Origin: Boothiomyces macroporosus
Lineage: Eukaryota; Chytridiomycota; Chytridiomycetes; Rhizophydiales; Terramycetaceae
Length of the DNA stretch: 64,000 nt
Assembly: GCA_027604185.1 (NCBI GenBank)
Contig: JADGKB010000066.1
Span: 1-64,000, forward strand
Reading direction: 5' to 3'
Made by a program: the position numbers and the translations under genes. The notes under the pieces are model-generated. The model ran no database searches, was not told the DNA's origin, and saw only the letters and a program-made list of their open reading frames with translations. Positions 39,571 to 50,025 of this stretch are shown in pieces. How positions within the stretch are numbered: position 1 is the first letter of the stretch; each line of letters opens with the position of its first letter.

Positions 39571-42033
39571 TTACAATACTAAAGCAACAAGGGAAACAAA
39601 GAACCCAAAGAATGAGATGGCAGATGCACCGCTGACAATAGGTCCACTTCCACCATAAGCTGGAGCAGTAGTGGCAACAGGAATATCAGTAGCGCATGGG
39701 GTTGCAGTTACTTGTGGAATGCTTTCTTCGCAAGGAGTGGTAGTAACAGCTGGTACTTTAGGAATATCTCCATTACCATAGCCAGCTGGAGTTGTAGGGG
39801 TGTTACCGTTTCCATTGGTAGCTGGAACTTTAGGAATATTGCCGTTTCCATAGCCAGTTGGTACTTTAGGAATATCGCCGCTTGGGGTATTGGTGTATAC
39901 TGGAGAAGGAGCAGATGGAGAGTTTCCATTGTAACCTGGGGCTGGGGAAGGAACCACTGGAGAGTCAGTGGTTGCAACAGTGGTTTCGCATGGAGTGGTG
40001 GTAGTTTGAACTTTAGGAGAGTCAGTGGTGGTTGCAACAGTGGTTTCGCATGGAGTAGTTTGAACCTTTGGAGAATCAGTGGTTGCAGCAGCAGTAGTTT
40101 CGCATGGAGTGGTGGTAGTTTGAACTTTAGGAGAGTCAGTGGTGGTTTCGCATGGAGTGGTGGTTGCAGCAGCAGTAGTATCGCATGGAGTAGTTTGAAC
40201 TTTTGGAGAATCAGTGGTGGTTGCAGCAGCAGTAGTGTCGCATGGAGTGGTGGTAGTTTGAACTTTAGGAGAGTCAGTGGTGGTTGCAGCAGCAGTAGTT
40301 TCGCATGGAGTGGTGGTAGTTTGAACTTTAGGAGAGTCAGTGGTGGTTACAGCAGCAGTAGTATCGCATGGAGTAGTGGTAGTTTGAACCTTTGGAGAGT
40401 CAGTGGTGGTTGCAGCAGCAGTAGTGTCGCATGGAGTGGTGGTAGTTTGAACCTTTGGAGAGTCAGTGGTGGTTGCAGCAGCAGTAGTGTCGCATGGAGT
40501 GGTGGTTGCAGCAGCAGTGGTGTCGCATGGAGTAGTGGTAGTTTGAACTGCAGGTGCTTGGGTAGTAGTAGTAATTACAACAGGAATATCAGAGGTAATA
40601 ACAGCGGTAGTAGTTGGTACAACAGTGGTGGTAGTTGCAACAGCTACAGTAGTTTGAGTGGTAGTTGCAACAGCGGTAGTCTTGATTCTGTTAATGGTAG
40701 TAGTTTCTGGTTTGGCTTTGCAGTTGGTCCACAAAGTCTTTTGGTAGGACCACAAGTTGTATTCTTCACGCAAGAGCAATTGTTTAGCATAGAGGTTGAT
40801 ATCAATTTCTTCGTAGAGTCTGATACCCAATTCATTGGTTTTGCAAAAGTTGAATGAACCAGTGTCAAATTCGAGGCCGATTTGGTTGTCCATTTCAACA
40901 CCGAGTTGGAAAGCATCTCCACCAAAGATGTGAGCACCAATATCAATTATAGGAATAAGGTGAGCAGCGACTTGAATTTGGTATTCCTTGTCATAAGTGT
41001 ATGGGTGAGCATTGTAGACACCAGGGGTAACAGCAGAGATGGTAGGCTTGCTAAGAAGACCATTGTCAGATTTAACAGTGAAATCGTAATTCATGGTGTA
41101 GTCAAATCCAAACTTAAGATGAGCAATTTCGTGTTCATAGTAAGAAATAGCAGCGTCAAGTTGAACTTCAGGTCCAACAGTGAATACTCCTGGAACACCA
41201 ATGTTCAAGAATGGAATGTCAAGCAAGTTCTTGCGGAATTCAATCTTTCCTGCAACGTTGATAAAGAGTTCTACATCCATGTTTACTTTAAAGTCACCAA
41301 ACAAGTCGATTTCATATGATTCAATGGCGAGAGCACTACCTTTGAAAACAGTGTGGATACCACTCTTTCCTGAAGCATAACATTCGGTACAGAAGAACTT
41401 GTTTGAGTTGGAGACAGCAAATTGAATTGGGGATTGAATTGCTTTGCCAGTGTTGGCGTCATAGTTGAATTCATAAGTGTGGACATCAGTGTTTTCCTTG
41501 GACCAGTTGAGCCAGTCCAAGAGACCTCTTTTGGAAACAGCAGGTGAACCTTTAGTTTGAACAACTTCCAAAGTAAAAGTGTCAACAACAGAAGCGACTG
41601 GGATAGGTTCAAAGTCAACAAGCATCTTGAGCCCTTCAACATCAATCTTCTTGACAGAGTATGAAGCCATACCATCATTTCCATGACATTTGTTTTCATG
41701 TGGAACCAACAAAGTCAAATCGCTGGTAGTTGACCATTCATCATGCGCTTCTTTCAGGTGAGCTGCATCATCGAAAACGATTTGAATTTCATTGTCAAGA
41801 CAAGTGATTTCTGATACATGTTCAAAGTTGGCAAGGTTGAGAGTTGGTTTAGTAGTTTTCATTGTCAATCCTGCAATTGCTGATTGCCCATTAGTTTCCG
41901 GAAGTTGGAAAGCAGCATTGATACTGGTCAAAGCTGTATAAGCGTCTCTAGGAACTGACACAGAGTTCATAACATTCAACTCAGAAACAGCGGCAACTGC
42001 CAATGCCAAGTATGAGATGGTTACAAACTTCAT
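39571..42033 (-). CDS. GPI-anchored Thr-rich cell-surface protein
   Basis: Single exon, 820 residues. N-terminal signal peptide (MKFVTISYLALAVAAVS), a ~440-residue globular ectodomain shared with the gene at 42929-44731 (for example PGVFTVGPEVQLDAAISYYE and AAHLIPIIDI), a Thr/Pro/Ser-rich stalk of about 350 residues, and a C-terminal GPI signal (GASAISFFGFFVSLVALVL). A dibasic KR at AVSKRGLLDW is conserved in the paralogue and may be a Kex2 site. The ectodomain resembles uncharacterised fungal surface domains (DUF7029/DUF7223 type; my recollection, to be checked). The stalk should be heavily O-mannosylated. Probably structural or adhesive in the wall. Confidence 0.8.
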   Translation of the reverse strand: MKFVTISYLALAVAAVSELNVMNSVSVPRDAYTALTSINAAFQLPETNGQSAIAGLTMKTTKPTLNLANFEHVSEITCLDNEIQIVFDDAAHLKEAHDEWSTTSDLTLLVPHENKCHGNDGMASYSVKKIDVEGLKMLVDFEPIPVASVVDTFTLEVVQTKGSPAVSKRGLLDWLNWSKENTDVHTYEFNYDANTGKAIQSPIQFAVSNSNKFFCTECYASGKSGIHTVFKGSALAIESYEIDLFGDFKVNMDVELFINVAGKIEFRKNLLDIPFLNIGVPGVFTVGPEVQLDAAISYYEHEIAHLKFGFDYTMNYDFTVKSDNGLLSKPTISAVTPGVYNAHPYTYDKEYQIQVAAHLIPIIDIGAHIFGGDAFQLGVEMDNQIGLEFDTGSFNFCKTNELGIRLYEEIDINLYAKQLLLREEYNLWSYQKTLWTNCKAKPETTTINRIKTTAVATTTQTTVAVATTTTVVPTTTAVITSDIPVVITTTTQAPAVQTTTTPCDTTAAATTTPCDTTAAATTTDSPKVQTTTTPCDTTAAATTTDSPKVQTTTTPCDTTAAVTTTDSPKVQTTTTPCETTAAATTTDSPKVQTTTTPCDTTAAATTTDSPKVQTTPCDTTAAATTTPCETTTDSPKVQTTTTPCETTAAATTDSPKVQTTPCETTVATTTDSPKVQTTTTPCETTVATTDSPVVPSPAPGYNGNSPSAPSPVYTNTPSGDIPKVPTGYGNGNIPKVPATNGNGNTPTTPAGYGNGDIPKVPAVTTTPCEESIPQVTATPCATDIPVATTAPAYGGSGPIVSGASAISFFGFFVSLVALVL
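39955..40560. repeat. Coding minisatellite (Thr/Cys stalk of surface protein)
   Basis: Inside the preceding gene, about ten imperfect repeats encode variants of TTTPCDTTAAATTTDSPKVQ (20 residues, ~60 bp). Units alternate PCDTT and PCETT and some lack a block, so copy number and phasing look variable. Confidence 0.85.
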
Positions 42034-42928
42034 CTTTCTAATTGGTGATTCATCCGTTCATTTTCCTATTTATAATCTTCTGGAACGTGAAAGCGGTGTT
42101 TCTGTCGATCAAAGCGCAGACGACCGAACCTAAATTTGGCATCCAAAGGCGTGGAACAAGAGACCCAAAAAATAAAATAAAGAATTGGAGGAAAAGAAAC
42201 TGTCATTTGCGGATAAAAATGAAAACTTGAATGGTGATTATTTTTTTGAATGTATAGAGAGGTTGAAGCCAAATTCTCGAGTGGGTATCATTCGTTGAGC
42301 GTTTGGAAGGACAGTGTTACCGCTCGGGGACCTGATTAATCACACAAAGAGAAAACTTAAGGGTATGAAGAAAATGGAGATTTGAACACAAAATGAAAGA
42401 TGAGCAATTAACCCGGACTGGATTCAGGCCGAGATGCATACATGTCCTACTTTTTGATATTATCGAATAATACTGTATTCATGACAAACCTCGAAGTTCC
42501 CTTGAAAATGATTTGAAATTGGTCAAACGACAGCTTGTAGCGATTCTAATCGGTATAGCAGATTTCATGTCTGATGTTTGAATTGGCAAAACAGTTGGAC
42601 TACATGAATGGGTAGTCAATGGGCTCAGTGGACTGTCAAAAGCAGTGCTCACCTGCTTTATGTTGCACAGGTTGGCAAGATTGGCGAAACAGTTGAATCT
42701 AAAGACTTTTTCTTTTGGTGTGTGATTGTAAGGATAATTTATGAGGAGAATAATTGTTGGGATCAAATAGTGTTAGAAACTATACCGTTGTTCAATTATA
42801 CAGATGATTAATATATAGATAGAAGGAAACCCTCGCTGTAAGTTAACCAGATAGCTGTGATTCAGAAATTCAATTCTGGTGAATACTCTAATCAAATATT
42901 TAAAAAGGAATTCAAGTTACAAATATAT
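42034..42928. other. Gene-free interval
   Basis: About 895 bp between the two surface-protein paralogues, containing the promoter of the 39571-42033 gene. Short frames only; no family content. Confidence 0.4.
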
Positions 42929-44731
42929 TTAGTAGTAATAACCGTGGTGAGCTGCAGTTGTTGTAACTGGAACAGTAGTAGTTGGGGCAACTGTAGTAGT
43001 GATCTTTGGGATATCAGTGGTTACAGGAGCAGTGGTGGTTGTAGGTGGAGCAGTGGTAATTACTGGCTTTTTGTAACCATCAGTAGTGGTTGGATTTGCA
43101 GTTGTAGTAGCTTGAGCAGCAGTAGTGGTTGGATTTGCAGTGGTAGTTGCTTGAGCAGCAGTGGTGGTTGGATTTGCAGTTGTAGTAGCTTGAGCAGCAG
43201 TGGTGGTTGCTTGTACTGTAGTAGGTGCAGCAGTAGTAGTAGATGGAACAGTGGTGGTAGCTGGAATGGTAGGAACGGTTTTAATTTTACCGCTGTCGGT
43301 GGTAGTGGAAGGAGGGATTGTTGGAACTTTTGGTTTGGCACAGTTGGTCCATAAATTGGTGTGGAAGGTAAAGACATTGAATGTTTGCTTGGATGACAGT
43401 TCCTTGGCATACAAGTTGATGTCTGTCTGTTCGAATAAAGCAACATTGAGGCCATTGGTAGGGCAGAAACGGAAGGCTCCAGTATCAAATTCGAAGCCAA
43501 GCTGGTTATCAAACTCAACTCCAAGTTGAACTGCATTCAATGTGAGCACTTTGAGGGAAAGGTCAATAATTGGAATCAAATGAGCAGCAATCTTAACTTG
43601 AATATCCTTGGACATCTTGAATGGATGTTCATGGAAGGTAGACTTTGCAACTGAAGTGATGGTTGGCTTTCCAAAGAGACCATTGTTGGAAGCAATAGTG
43701 AATTGCATTGGAAGATCATAGTCAAATCCAAAAGAAAATTCAATATCTTCAGTGACATCGTAAGAGACAGCAGCATCGAGTTGAACTTCTGGGCCAAAGG
43801 TGAAAAGACCAGGAACACCAACTGCAGTGAATTGATATCCAAACAGGTTTCTTCTGTATTCAAAGTGGCCGGATTTGATGGTCATGTCCATATCAAGGTT
43901 AGTCTTGACTTCTCCAAACAAGTCCAATTCATAAGATTCGATTTTAAGGAAAATCCCCTTTACAGTCGCATGAATACCAGCAGATCCCATACCGAAGCAG
44001 TTGACACAGTCTACTTCAGCAAATTGGTTGGATAGGAATTGGATTCTCTGTTGAACAGCAGTTTGGGTAGCTGGGTTGTAGTTGAGATCGTATTCCTTTG
44101 AGAAACCAGCATCTTTTGACCAAGTTAAGGCATCTTTGATAGAGTCGCCAATCTTCTTGAAAGGAGCAGCAATAGTATCCCAAAAGTTTCTCTTTGTAAG
44201 AGTTCCAGTGTTGTTTTTGGATTGGATAACTTCCAAAGTGTAGTTTTGCATAAGAGTATTGATATCCAATGGAAGGAAATCAATGTTCAAAGTCAATCCA
44301 TGGACGGAGAGTTTGGATACGTGGTAAGTGCTAACGCCATTGGTGCCATGGCATTGAGTTTCGTGGGAAAGGAAAAGGGCAAGATCTGCAGTGTTGGACC
44401 ATTCATTGAATGCTTCTTGAATGTGTGCATCATCGTCAAACTTTACTTGGATTTCATCTGGAAGACAAGATACTCCGACAATGTGTGGAAAGTTGGCAAG
44501 ATTGACAGTTGGTCTGGTGGTTTCGATATTCATACCGGCAACAGCAACATGGTCGGATGCAGCTGGCAGCTTGTAAGCAGCCTTGATAGTAGTATGTGCA
44601 GTATAGTCGGTTCTTGGAACTGGGATAGTGTCAAGTACGGCAACTGGCTTTTCTTGTGCCTTGTAAGAATTTTTACATTTGGATTTTGAATATACGGACA
44701 ATACCAAAGTTGAGACAACCAAAAAGTTCAT
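42929..44731 (-). CDS. Thr-rich secreted paralogue without GPI signal
   Basis: Single exon, 600 residues. Signal peptide (MNFLVVSTLVLSVYS), then the same ectodomain as 39571-42033: TRPTVNLANFPHI, PGLFTFGPEVQLDAAVSY, AAHLIPIIDLSLK, and LWTNC closing the domain. The dibasic site TLTKRNFWD is kept. The Thr-rich tail (residues ~475-600) includes three copies of a 13-residue unit (TTTAAQATTTANP) and ends HHGYYY with no GPI hydrophobic tail. The pair is a tandem duplication in which one copy is anchored and the other probably released or covalently linked to the wall. Confidence 0.8.
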   Translation of the reverse strand: MNFLVVSTLVLSVYSKSKCKNSYKAQEKPVAVLDTIPVPRTDYTAHTTIKAAYKLPAASDHVAVAGMNIETTRPTVNLANFPHIVGVSCLPDEIQVKFDDDAHIQEAFNEWSNTADLALFLSHETQCHGTNGVSTYHVSKLSVHGLTLNIDFLPLDINTLMQNYTLEVIQSKNNTGTLTKRNFWDTIAAPFKKIGDSIKDALTWSKDAGFSKEYDLNYNPATQTAVQQRIQFLSNQFAEVDCVNCFGMGSAGIHATVKGIFLKIESYELDLFGEVKTNLDMDMTIKSGHFEYRRNLFGYQFTAVGVPGLFTFGPEVQLDAAVSYDVTEDIEFSFGFDYDLPMQFTIASNNGLFGKPTITSVAKSTFHEHPFKMSKDIQVKIAAHLIPIIDLSLKVLTLNAVQLGVEFDNQLGFEFDTGAFRFCPTNGLNVALFEQTDINLYAKELSSKQTFNVFTFHTNLWTNCAKPKVPTIPPSTTTDSGKIKTVPTIPATTTVPSTTTAAPTTVQATTTAAQATTTANPTTTAAQATTTANPTTTAAQATTTANPTTTDGYKKPVITTAPPTTTTAPVTTDIPKITTTVAPTTTVPVTTTAAHHGYYY

Positions 44732-45969
44732 CTTTCTATTTTAAGTTTGTTGGTGCAAATATGCCCACAGTTTTATATGTTTGAATACATTTTCGACTGC
44801 GGTAGCCGTTTCTATATTTGGAACGTAAAGTCACTGTTCCGAAAACGAGATTTACGGATTTCATAGTAAAGTCTAGCAAAAAAAATGGACCGCGTAGCAA
44901 TCAAGTTCAAAATCAGAGACGAAATTTGTTTTTCTTTATTCGAACACTATTCTTGCTGATTCTATTCCTATTTTTCTCTCTTGGAGTGTGCCTCCATTTG
45001 AGCGCCATGTTTCATTTGGGGGGAGAAAACGTGACTTTAGGACACAACAGAAAAACCACAGATGGTGATTATTCAATTCTATTTAACCCATGCGAACGCG
45101 GTATTGGTACTTGCAAGCACTCAACTTTTAGCTCATTGATCTTTATTTATTTCAATGATGTTTGGATGTTACCGATATTTTGATTTTTGATAACAGTTGG
45201 AGATGAGCCTTTAGTTTCACCGCTATATTTTGCCTAAAAAGTTAACGGAAAGGAGGTAACAGACATTGTCATTAGAGCGCCAGGTCAAATGTCAGACGCT
45301 TGGCATTACTCTCTAATTTACTCATAAGTTCATCGCGCTCTCAACTCGGTAACAAGCTTCTTTAGATTGGATGGCCACCATCAAAGAATATTTAAAGCGT
45401 CTGTTGAAATGTGTGACCCTATTCTAAATAAACACAAGGTCAGTTTATTCGAAGCATGTGTTTTCCTCATAGTACAAGAAAAGAGTGCTAATCGGCCGGT
45501 GCAATCCAATACTTTCAAGCTATATGAGGGACTTAAAAGGACTATGCTGCAGCACTTGAAGATGATCCCTCAATCATAGTTCTATTGATTTCATGAGCGC
45601 ATCCTTGTGTGGCATCAAAACAAAGAGATAATTTACTGAAAAAAAGTACAATTGAAAGGATTTAATGCACAGTTCTACAGCAGTTTGCACTAAATTTCCC
45701 CACTACAGTTCGATTATTCTGCCTACTCTGCGAAAAATACAATAAAAAAGGACACCTAGATTGACAAGTACTGTTTCAATGAATCAACTCAGCTCGTTAC
45801 TCGTAGTATGGAATTAAAACTCATGTCTGTTTAATCACCATAGCCAGTGTGGCTGTGAAATGGTTGGTTCTGAAACAAATTTTTACCAAATTGAGAGCAG
45901 GACAGCCATTCACTTCTAAAATGAGAAGACCCTGTTTATCCCTACGAGGCCGAATTTTTTTTGTGAAAA
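44732..45969. other. Gene-free interval
   Basis: About 1.2 kb. Short frames exist (for example a 121-codon non-ATG frame at 44818-45183 with a hydrophobic run) but none has conserved features. Nothing else seen. Confidence 0.4.
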
Positions 45970-47583
45970 ATGATATGCTGGCTGCCCAAGGAGATGCAGG
46001 ATATGATTGTCAGTCGCCTGGATGGAGATGCCATAATTAATCTGTCATTTGCAAACAAGTACTACTACCAGCTACTGGGACCTATTCGAAGCGTATTAGA
46101 AATTATCCCAAACTCCTGGCCAATACTGGATTTAACCTTTGGAGATATGGAGTATTTTGATTTGTGTTTTGAGCAACTAAAGCAGCTGAAAGGATGCAGA
46201 TTCAAGTTCAGACACATCCAAATTTCGTCAGTGGAATTCAATTATCTTTCAAACTACCTTCCACCAACCCAAACCATGACTTTGGACTTTTCGAACGAAC
46301 CAATTCACTATATTCGTTATAAAGAACTGGAGTGTGCAGATTATTCAAAGATCACAACATTAGAAGTATCCACAGAGTGCAAAGGCGTGGATAAACTCTT
46401 TCCGTACTTGGGGAAAATGAAAAAATTGGATACGCTAGTAGTGAATTCTGGGAATAAGATGGATAATTTAGTAGATTGGAGCTGTATGTTTGAAAATATT
46501 CCCTCTTCAACCCTAAGACAGTTGGAGATTTACTCAAACAGCGCATGTCTAGAGTCATTTTGTACACTATGCAGTCAACTAGGAAATACAAATATTGAAT
46601 CAATAACCATTCACCAGAGCAAATTCAGTGATTCTCACCTGATTGCTTTGTCTGACATTCTTTCTAAATGCAAATTACAGGAATTGATACTGGAAGAAAC
46701 GAACCTCACGGATTTTGGTATAACCGCTCTTGCTAGCGTAATATCTTTTTCGAATCTTTCAAAATTAGTTGTACGAGGGTTGAATATTACTGTAGATGGG
46801 CTTCGAGCGATTTCAAACGGGATCAGAGGCTCAACTTTAAAGACTCTTGATATTTACAGTGATAAAATTAAAATTGGTGATTGGCATCACTTGTACGAAC
46901 ACTTGGAAAGTACTTTGATCGAATCTGTAGGCATTTATTTCCTGGATGCAAAGGCAAGCGATGCACTTGTTAAAGTACTCCCCAAATCAAATTTAACACA
47001 TCTAGTGATTCCCGCAGATACCCCTAATATTGAAAAATTATTGATTGCTTCTAGTAACTCAAAAATCCTGGGAATTCAAATATGTATCAAATTCAATCAT
47101 GAAGCAATCATGAAAACAGTAGAGCGACATTTGAAATATATCACTGCCGATACGCTTTATATTGACTACTATAATAGCAGATATCCATCATCTTCCAGAT
47201 TGTTTAGTGAAATCGAAAAGTCGCAAATTAGATATTTAACGCTATCGAATGTTACTTTTAATCACCAATTAATGTTGAATATTTCGAATCAGCTACCAAA
47301 CTCAAACCTTTTGTCATTGACACTGACTGCAACAAACTTGGATGACGAGCTACTACGACTGTTATCCAATGGCGTGATGAACTCTGAATTAAGATATATT
47401 GATCTGTCCAGCAACCGCGATATCACAAGTAGAGGGATTATATACTTTGTTGGTATAGTCAGATACTCTACAAAGCTCACTAAACTGGACTTTAGATCAA
47501 TACTAGACATTGACGAAATTCCAGGGTTGAGGAAGTTCTTAAAAAAGGCGCTGGGATCTACGTCCTTTAGAATTCTGCTTTGA
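45970..47583 (+). CDS. F-box/LRR protein
   Basis: Single exon, 537 residues. F-box at residues 4-35 (LPKEMQDMIVSRLDGDAIIN), then NKYYYQLLGPIRSVLE, a ~100-residue linker and LRRs (LDFRSILDIDEIPG near the end). The C-terminal LPNSNLLSLTLTATNLDDELL pattern is the commonest LRR form of the family. The F-box-adjacent segment is closest to the truncated gene at the left edge. Probable SCF adaptor. Its stop is 22 bp from the stop of the convergent 7TM gene. Confidence 0.82.
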   Translation: MICWLPKEMQDMIVSRLDGDAIINLSFANKYYYQLLGPIRSVLEIIPNSWPILDLTFGDMEYFDLCFEQLKQLKGCRFKFRHIQISSVEFNYLSNYLPPTQTMTLDFSNEPIHYIRYKELECADYSKITTLEVSTECKGVDKLFPYLGKMKKLDTLVVNSGNKMDNLVDWSCMFENIPSSTLRQLEIYSNSACLESFCTLCSQLGNTNIESITIHQSKFSDSHLIALSDILSKCKLQELILEETNLTDFGITALASVISFSNLSKLVVRGLNITVDGLRAISNGIRGSTLKTLDIYSDKIKIGDWHHLYEHLESTLIESVGIYFLDAKASDALVKVLPKSNLTHLVIPADTPNIEKLLIASSNSKILGIQICIKFNHEAIMKTVERHLKYITADTLYIDYYNSRYPSSSRLFSEIEKSQIRYLTLSNVTFNHQLMLNISNQLPNSNLLSLTLTATNLDDELLRLLSNGVMNSELRYIDLSSNRDITSRGIIYFVGIVRYSTKLTKLDFRSILDIDEIPGLRKFLKKALGSTSFRILL

Positions 47584-47605
47584 AAAAATAAATCGTAATC
47601 TTTAT

Positions 47606-48633
47606 CTAATAGTAATAAATCAAATATTCAAAATCATCAATGTCATTGTTGTCTGCCAGAGTAGCCGTTGTCGGTACATTACTTACTGGGGAATCTCCAA
47701 GGACAATAGGTGAATGGGCTTGGTTTCGAGAGGCTACTCTAGTTGGTATAACAATATCACTCTGAATTGTATGTTTGGGAGTACTTTCGCCTTTCCGCAA
47801 CATTGTCTGTTCTATGATAGCCTTAGTAGTCACATAGCTATGCTTTAAAAAAGAGTGCAACTGAATCGAATACACTGTCAGCGGCAGGAAATTGACCACC
47901 CGGGTAATATGATTGAGATGGCCATTCTGGTACCATACCATAGTTCCAAAAATAACAGTAACCATGTAAAGTCCAAATAGCTGGATGAAATCAAATATTT
48001 GGCTTTTGAATATCCGATATTTTAGAATATCCGATAATCGTTTTCCAAGTTTATCGTCGACTGCATTGAAAAAGATCAACCCGCTGCATGTAAAGAATAT
48101 GGCTTCTAAAAACTGTCCAATTGCGAGGTAGAACAGGATATACTTGTATAGCGGGTGTCTTTCAAAATCCAATACGTTCTGCATGCAAATATCAAGTCCA
48201 ACTACTAACCCATATATGGAAGCAACTCCTTTCAAAACAATCGTTAGCGTAAACAACACCCCAAGAATCAAATGGACTTTGGAAAATTGCTAAGTCAATT
48301 CAAACTTACCGCATAGAATATCCTTATACGAATCATATCCATCAGTGCTATGCCAAAACTAGTCCAGTAAAACAGGAAAAAGTTTAGCATCAATAGGTAT
48401 CCGAAAAAAGTACTGGAAATTCCGTAAGGATTAGCCAGAAAGTCCAACAGCATGAATTGAAATAGATAGAACAAGGCAAGACACACCCAAGTGGCAGTTG
48501 CAGCCCTCCAAATAGCAGTCTTGTATGCGGTTGAAGATTTTGACATCAAGAGATACAGAGATCGCATAATATCCCATAGTGCCATTCCTAAAAATATCCC
48601 AGCTGGCGTGCAGAATGCATTATATTGTCTCAT
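47606..48633 (-). CDS. Seven-transmembrane protein (GPCR-like)
   Basis: Exons 48633-48310 and 48289-47606; 335 residues; 20-nt intron GTAAGTTTGAATTGACTTAG. Seven hydrophobic segments: GIFLGMALWDIM, ATWVCLALFYLFQFM, FFGYLLMLNFFLFYW, LILGVLFTLTIVL, YILFYLAIGQFLEAI, FIQLFGLYMVTVIFG and FLPLTVYSIQLHSFL. A ~70-residue cytosolic tail is Ser/Thr-rich. Topology agrees with a receptor, but no G-protein-coupled-receptor signature is recognised. It shares topology, not obvious sequence, with the 7TM gene at 4681-6231. Confidence 0.65.
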
Positions 48634-49063
48634 TAAGGATTGGTAAAATTTTGTGCGATTTATAGTTCATTTGTGTAACCTGATTGTTTCATTCAAGGGA
48701 ACTCAACAATGCTGAATACAAATGAAGCGCTTATTCCGTGGCGAAATAATGATGGATACGTTTCCTTTTTGAGATTGGCATACCATATTCACCAAGAGCG
48801 GTTGAATAACATCAAGTTGCTCTATTGATTATGATTGCCAACCCGATTTGGAAAGCCCCAAGAAAACAATATTGCGTGTGGTTCAGTGACCCTTTTTTAA
48901 ACCCTTTCAGATTTATCGGAATATAAAAAGCTTTCGAGGGAAAGTTTATTCCTCTACGTAATTCACAAAGTCATCGTCATTGGGCGGTAGTGGGCAAGTA
49001 ATTGGCTAAATGAGTGACATAGGTATAGTGCCCGTTGTTTCTCCAAGAATCAATATAGGATTT
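48634..49063. other. Intergenic spacer
   Basis: About 430 bp; a TATAAAAAG sequence sits near 48923 on the plus strand but no plus-strand gene follows it. Confidence 0.4.
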
Positions 49064-49935
49064 TTATTGTCGTTTCAATTGCTTGATGTCCAGCAAAGGT
49101 GGTTGATATTTATCATTGTCTGTAACTGCCGAAAGTGCTTTTGGAGACTGCGGAACTGCATCATCAAACTCTGTAAAGTGCCTATTAGGATCTGTGCCGA
49201 CTATTATTGGAGGCATCACGTCACTGAATGCTATTGAAGGATTTCTATTGATTTGCTGATGCTCTGGTGGACTCCATGCCAATGGCTTGCTATTCAATGG
49301 ACTTTTTGTCATTTGCTTTATCCTCTGTCTGTATTTGAACAATACTATTCCCAAAATTAAAATTATGGCTGCGCTTGCAATAACCACTCCAATCAGGATT
49401 CCAGTTCTTGCTGAGGTAGCTGAACCAGTGTTGGACATTGAACTAATGTCGCTTGGATTGTTGGAAACCGTTGCAATTGGACTAAATTAACACAGAATTA
49501 CTTTATCACAGTGGTTGTTGCTTGATTGCTAGAATTAGAAGATTAACTTGCCTTTTACACAAATAGTCGGACCCTTGAATGAAGCAGTCAGGGCCATTCC
49601 TAGATAAACTCAACCCACAAGCAAATGCAACCCCGTTATTAACAGTGTTATTTGTGCTAATGGTATCGGAATATACCTTTTTGGAAAACAAGTTGCAAGT
49701 AAAGATACTGGAATCATAGCTGAAATGGGTGCAAAGTGAATTATTCAGACAGCTGTTTCCACATCCAGTGTTTCCTTCTTGGATACGCTGAATTATTTGG
49801 CCTGTTGGAAAGTCACAAAAATTTGTGTACAAGGCATCACCGTCCCTGAGTTAATGGTAGTTACTGGGTCATCTTGAATCCTTGGTAGTTTATTTGGCCA
49901 TAAATACCTGCTATGAATATGCTTGGCTTTAGCAT
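49064..49935 (-). CDS. Single-pass receptor-like protein with PAN/apple-type Cys domain
   Basis: Four exons (minus): 49935-49865, 49845-49552, 49528-49502, 49481-49064; 269 residues. Signal-like N-terminus MLKPSIFIAGIYG. A Cys-rich module (FCDFPTGQII, GNTGCGNSCLNNSLCTHFSY, FTCNLFSKKV) resembles a PAN/apple domain. A Ser/Thr stalk precedes one TM helix (ILIGVVIASAAIILILGIVLF) and a cytosolic tail. Introns 19, 23 and 20 nt. The middle one starts GCAAGT and ends TAG: a GC-AG intron, and the only choice I found that keeps frame through the 27-nt exon. PAN modules bind protein or carbohydrate; ligand unknown. Confidence 0.68.
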
Positions 49936-50025
49936 TTAGTAAAGAATCTCAATTAGGCGCAGTGGGCTGATGAACCATCTAAAAGGAAAGGTGATAGAAA
50001 TGGTTTATTGCTAAAATAATGTGGT

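Noticed and set aside
39700..40857. Long plus-strand frame (381 codons, Ser/Gly/Trp-rich) opposite the GPI protein
   Set aside because: It mirrors the repeat-coding strand of the GPI protein; composition is an antisense artefact of the Thr-codon repeats and it has no independent features.
42857..43354. Plus-strand Cys/Ser-rich frame opposite the second Thr-rich protein
   Set aside because: Antisense shadow of GTT/ACT-rich Thr repeats; no signal peptide or conserved domain.
44818..45183. 121-codon frame with a hydrophobic stretch in the 44.7-46 kb spacer
   Set aside because: No ATG at its start, no family features and codon use like spacer.
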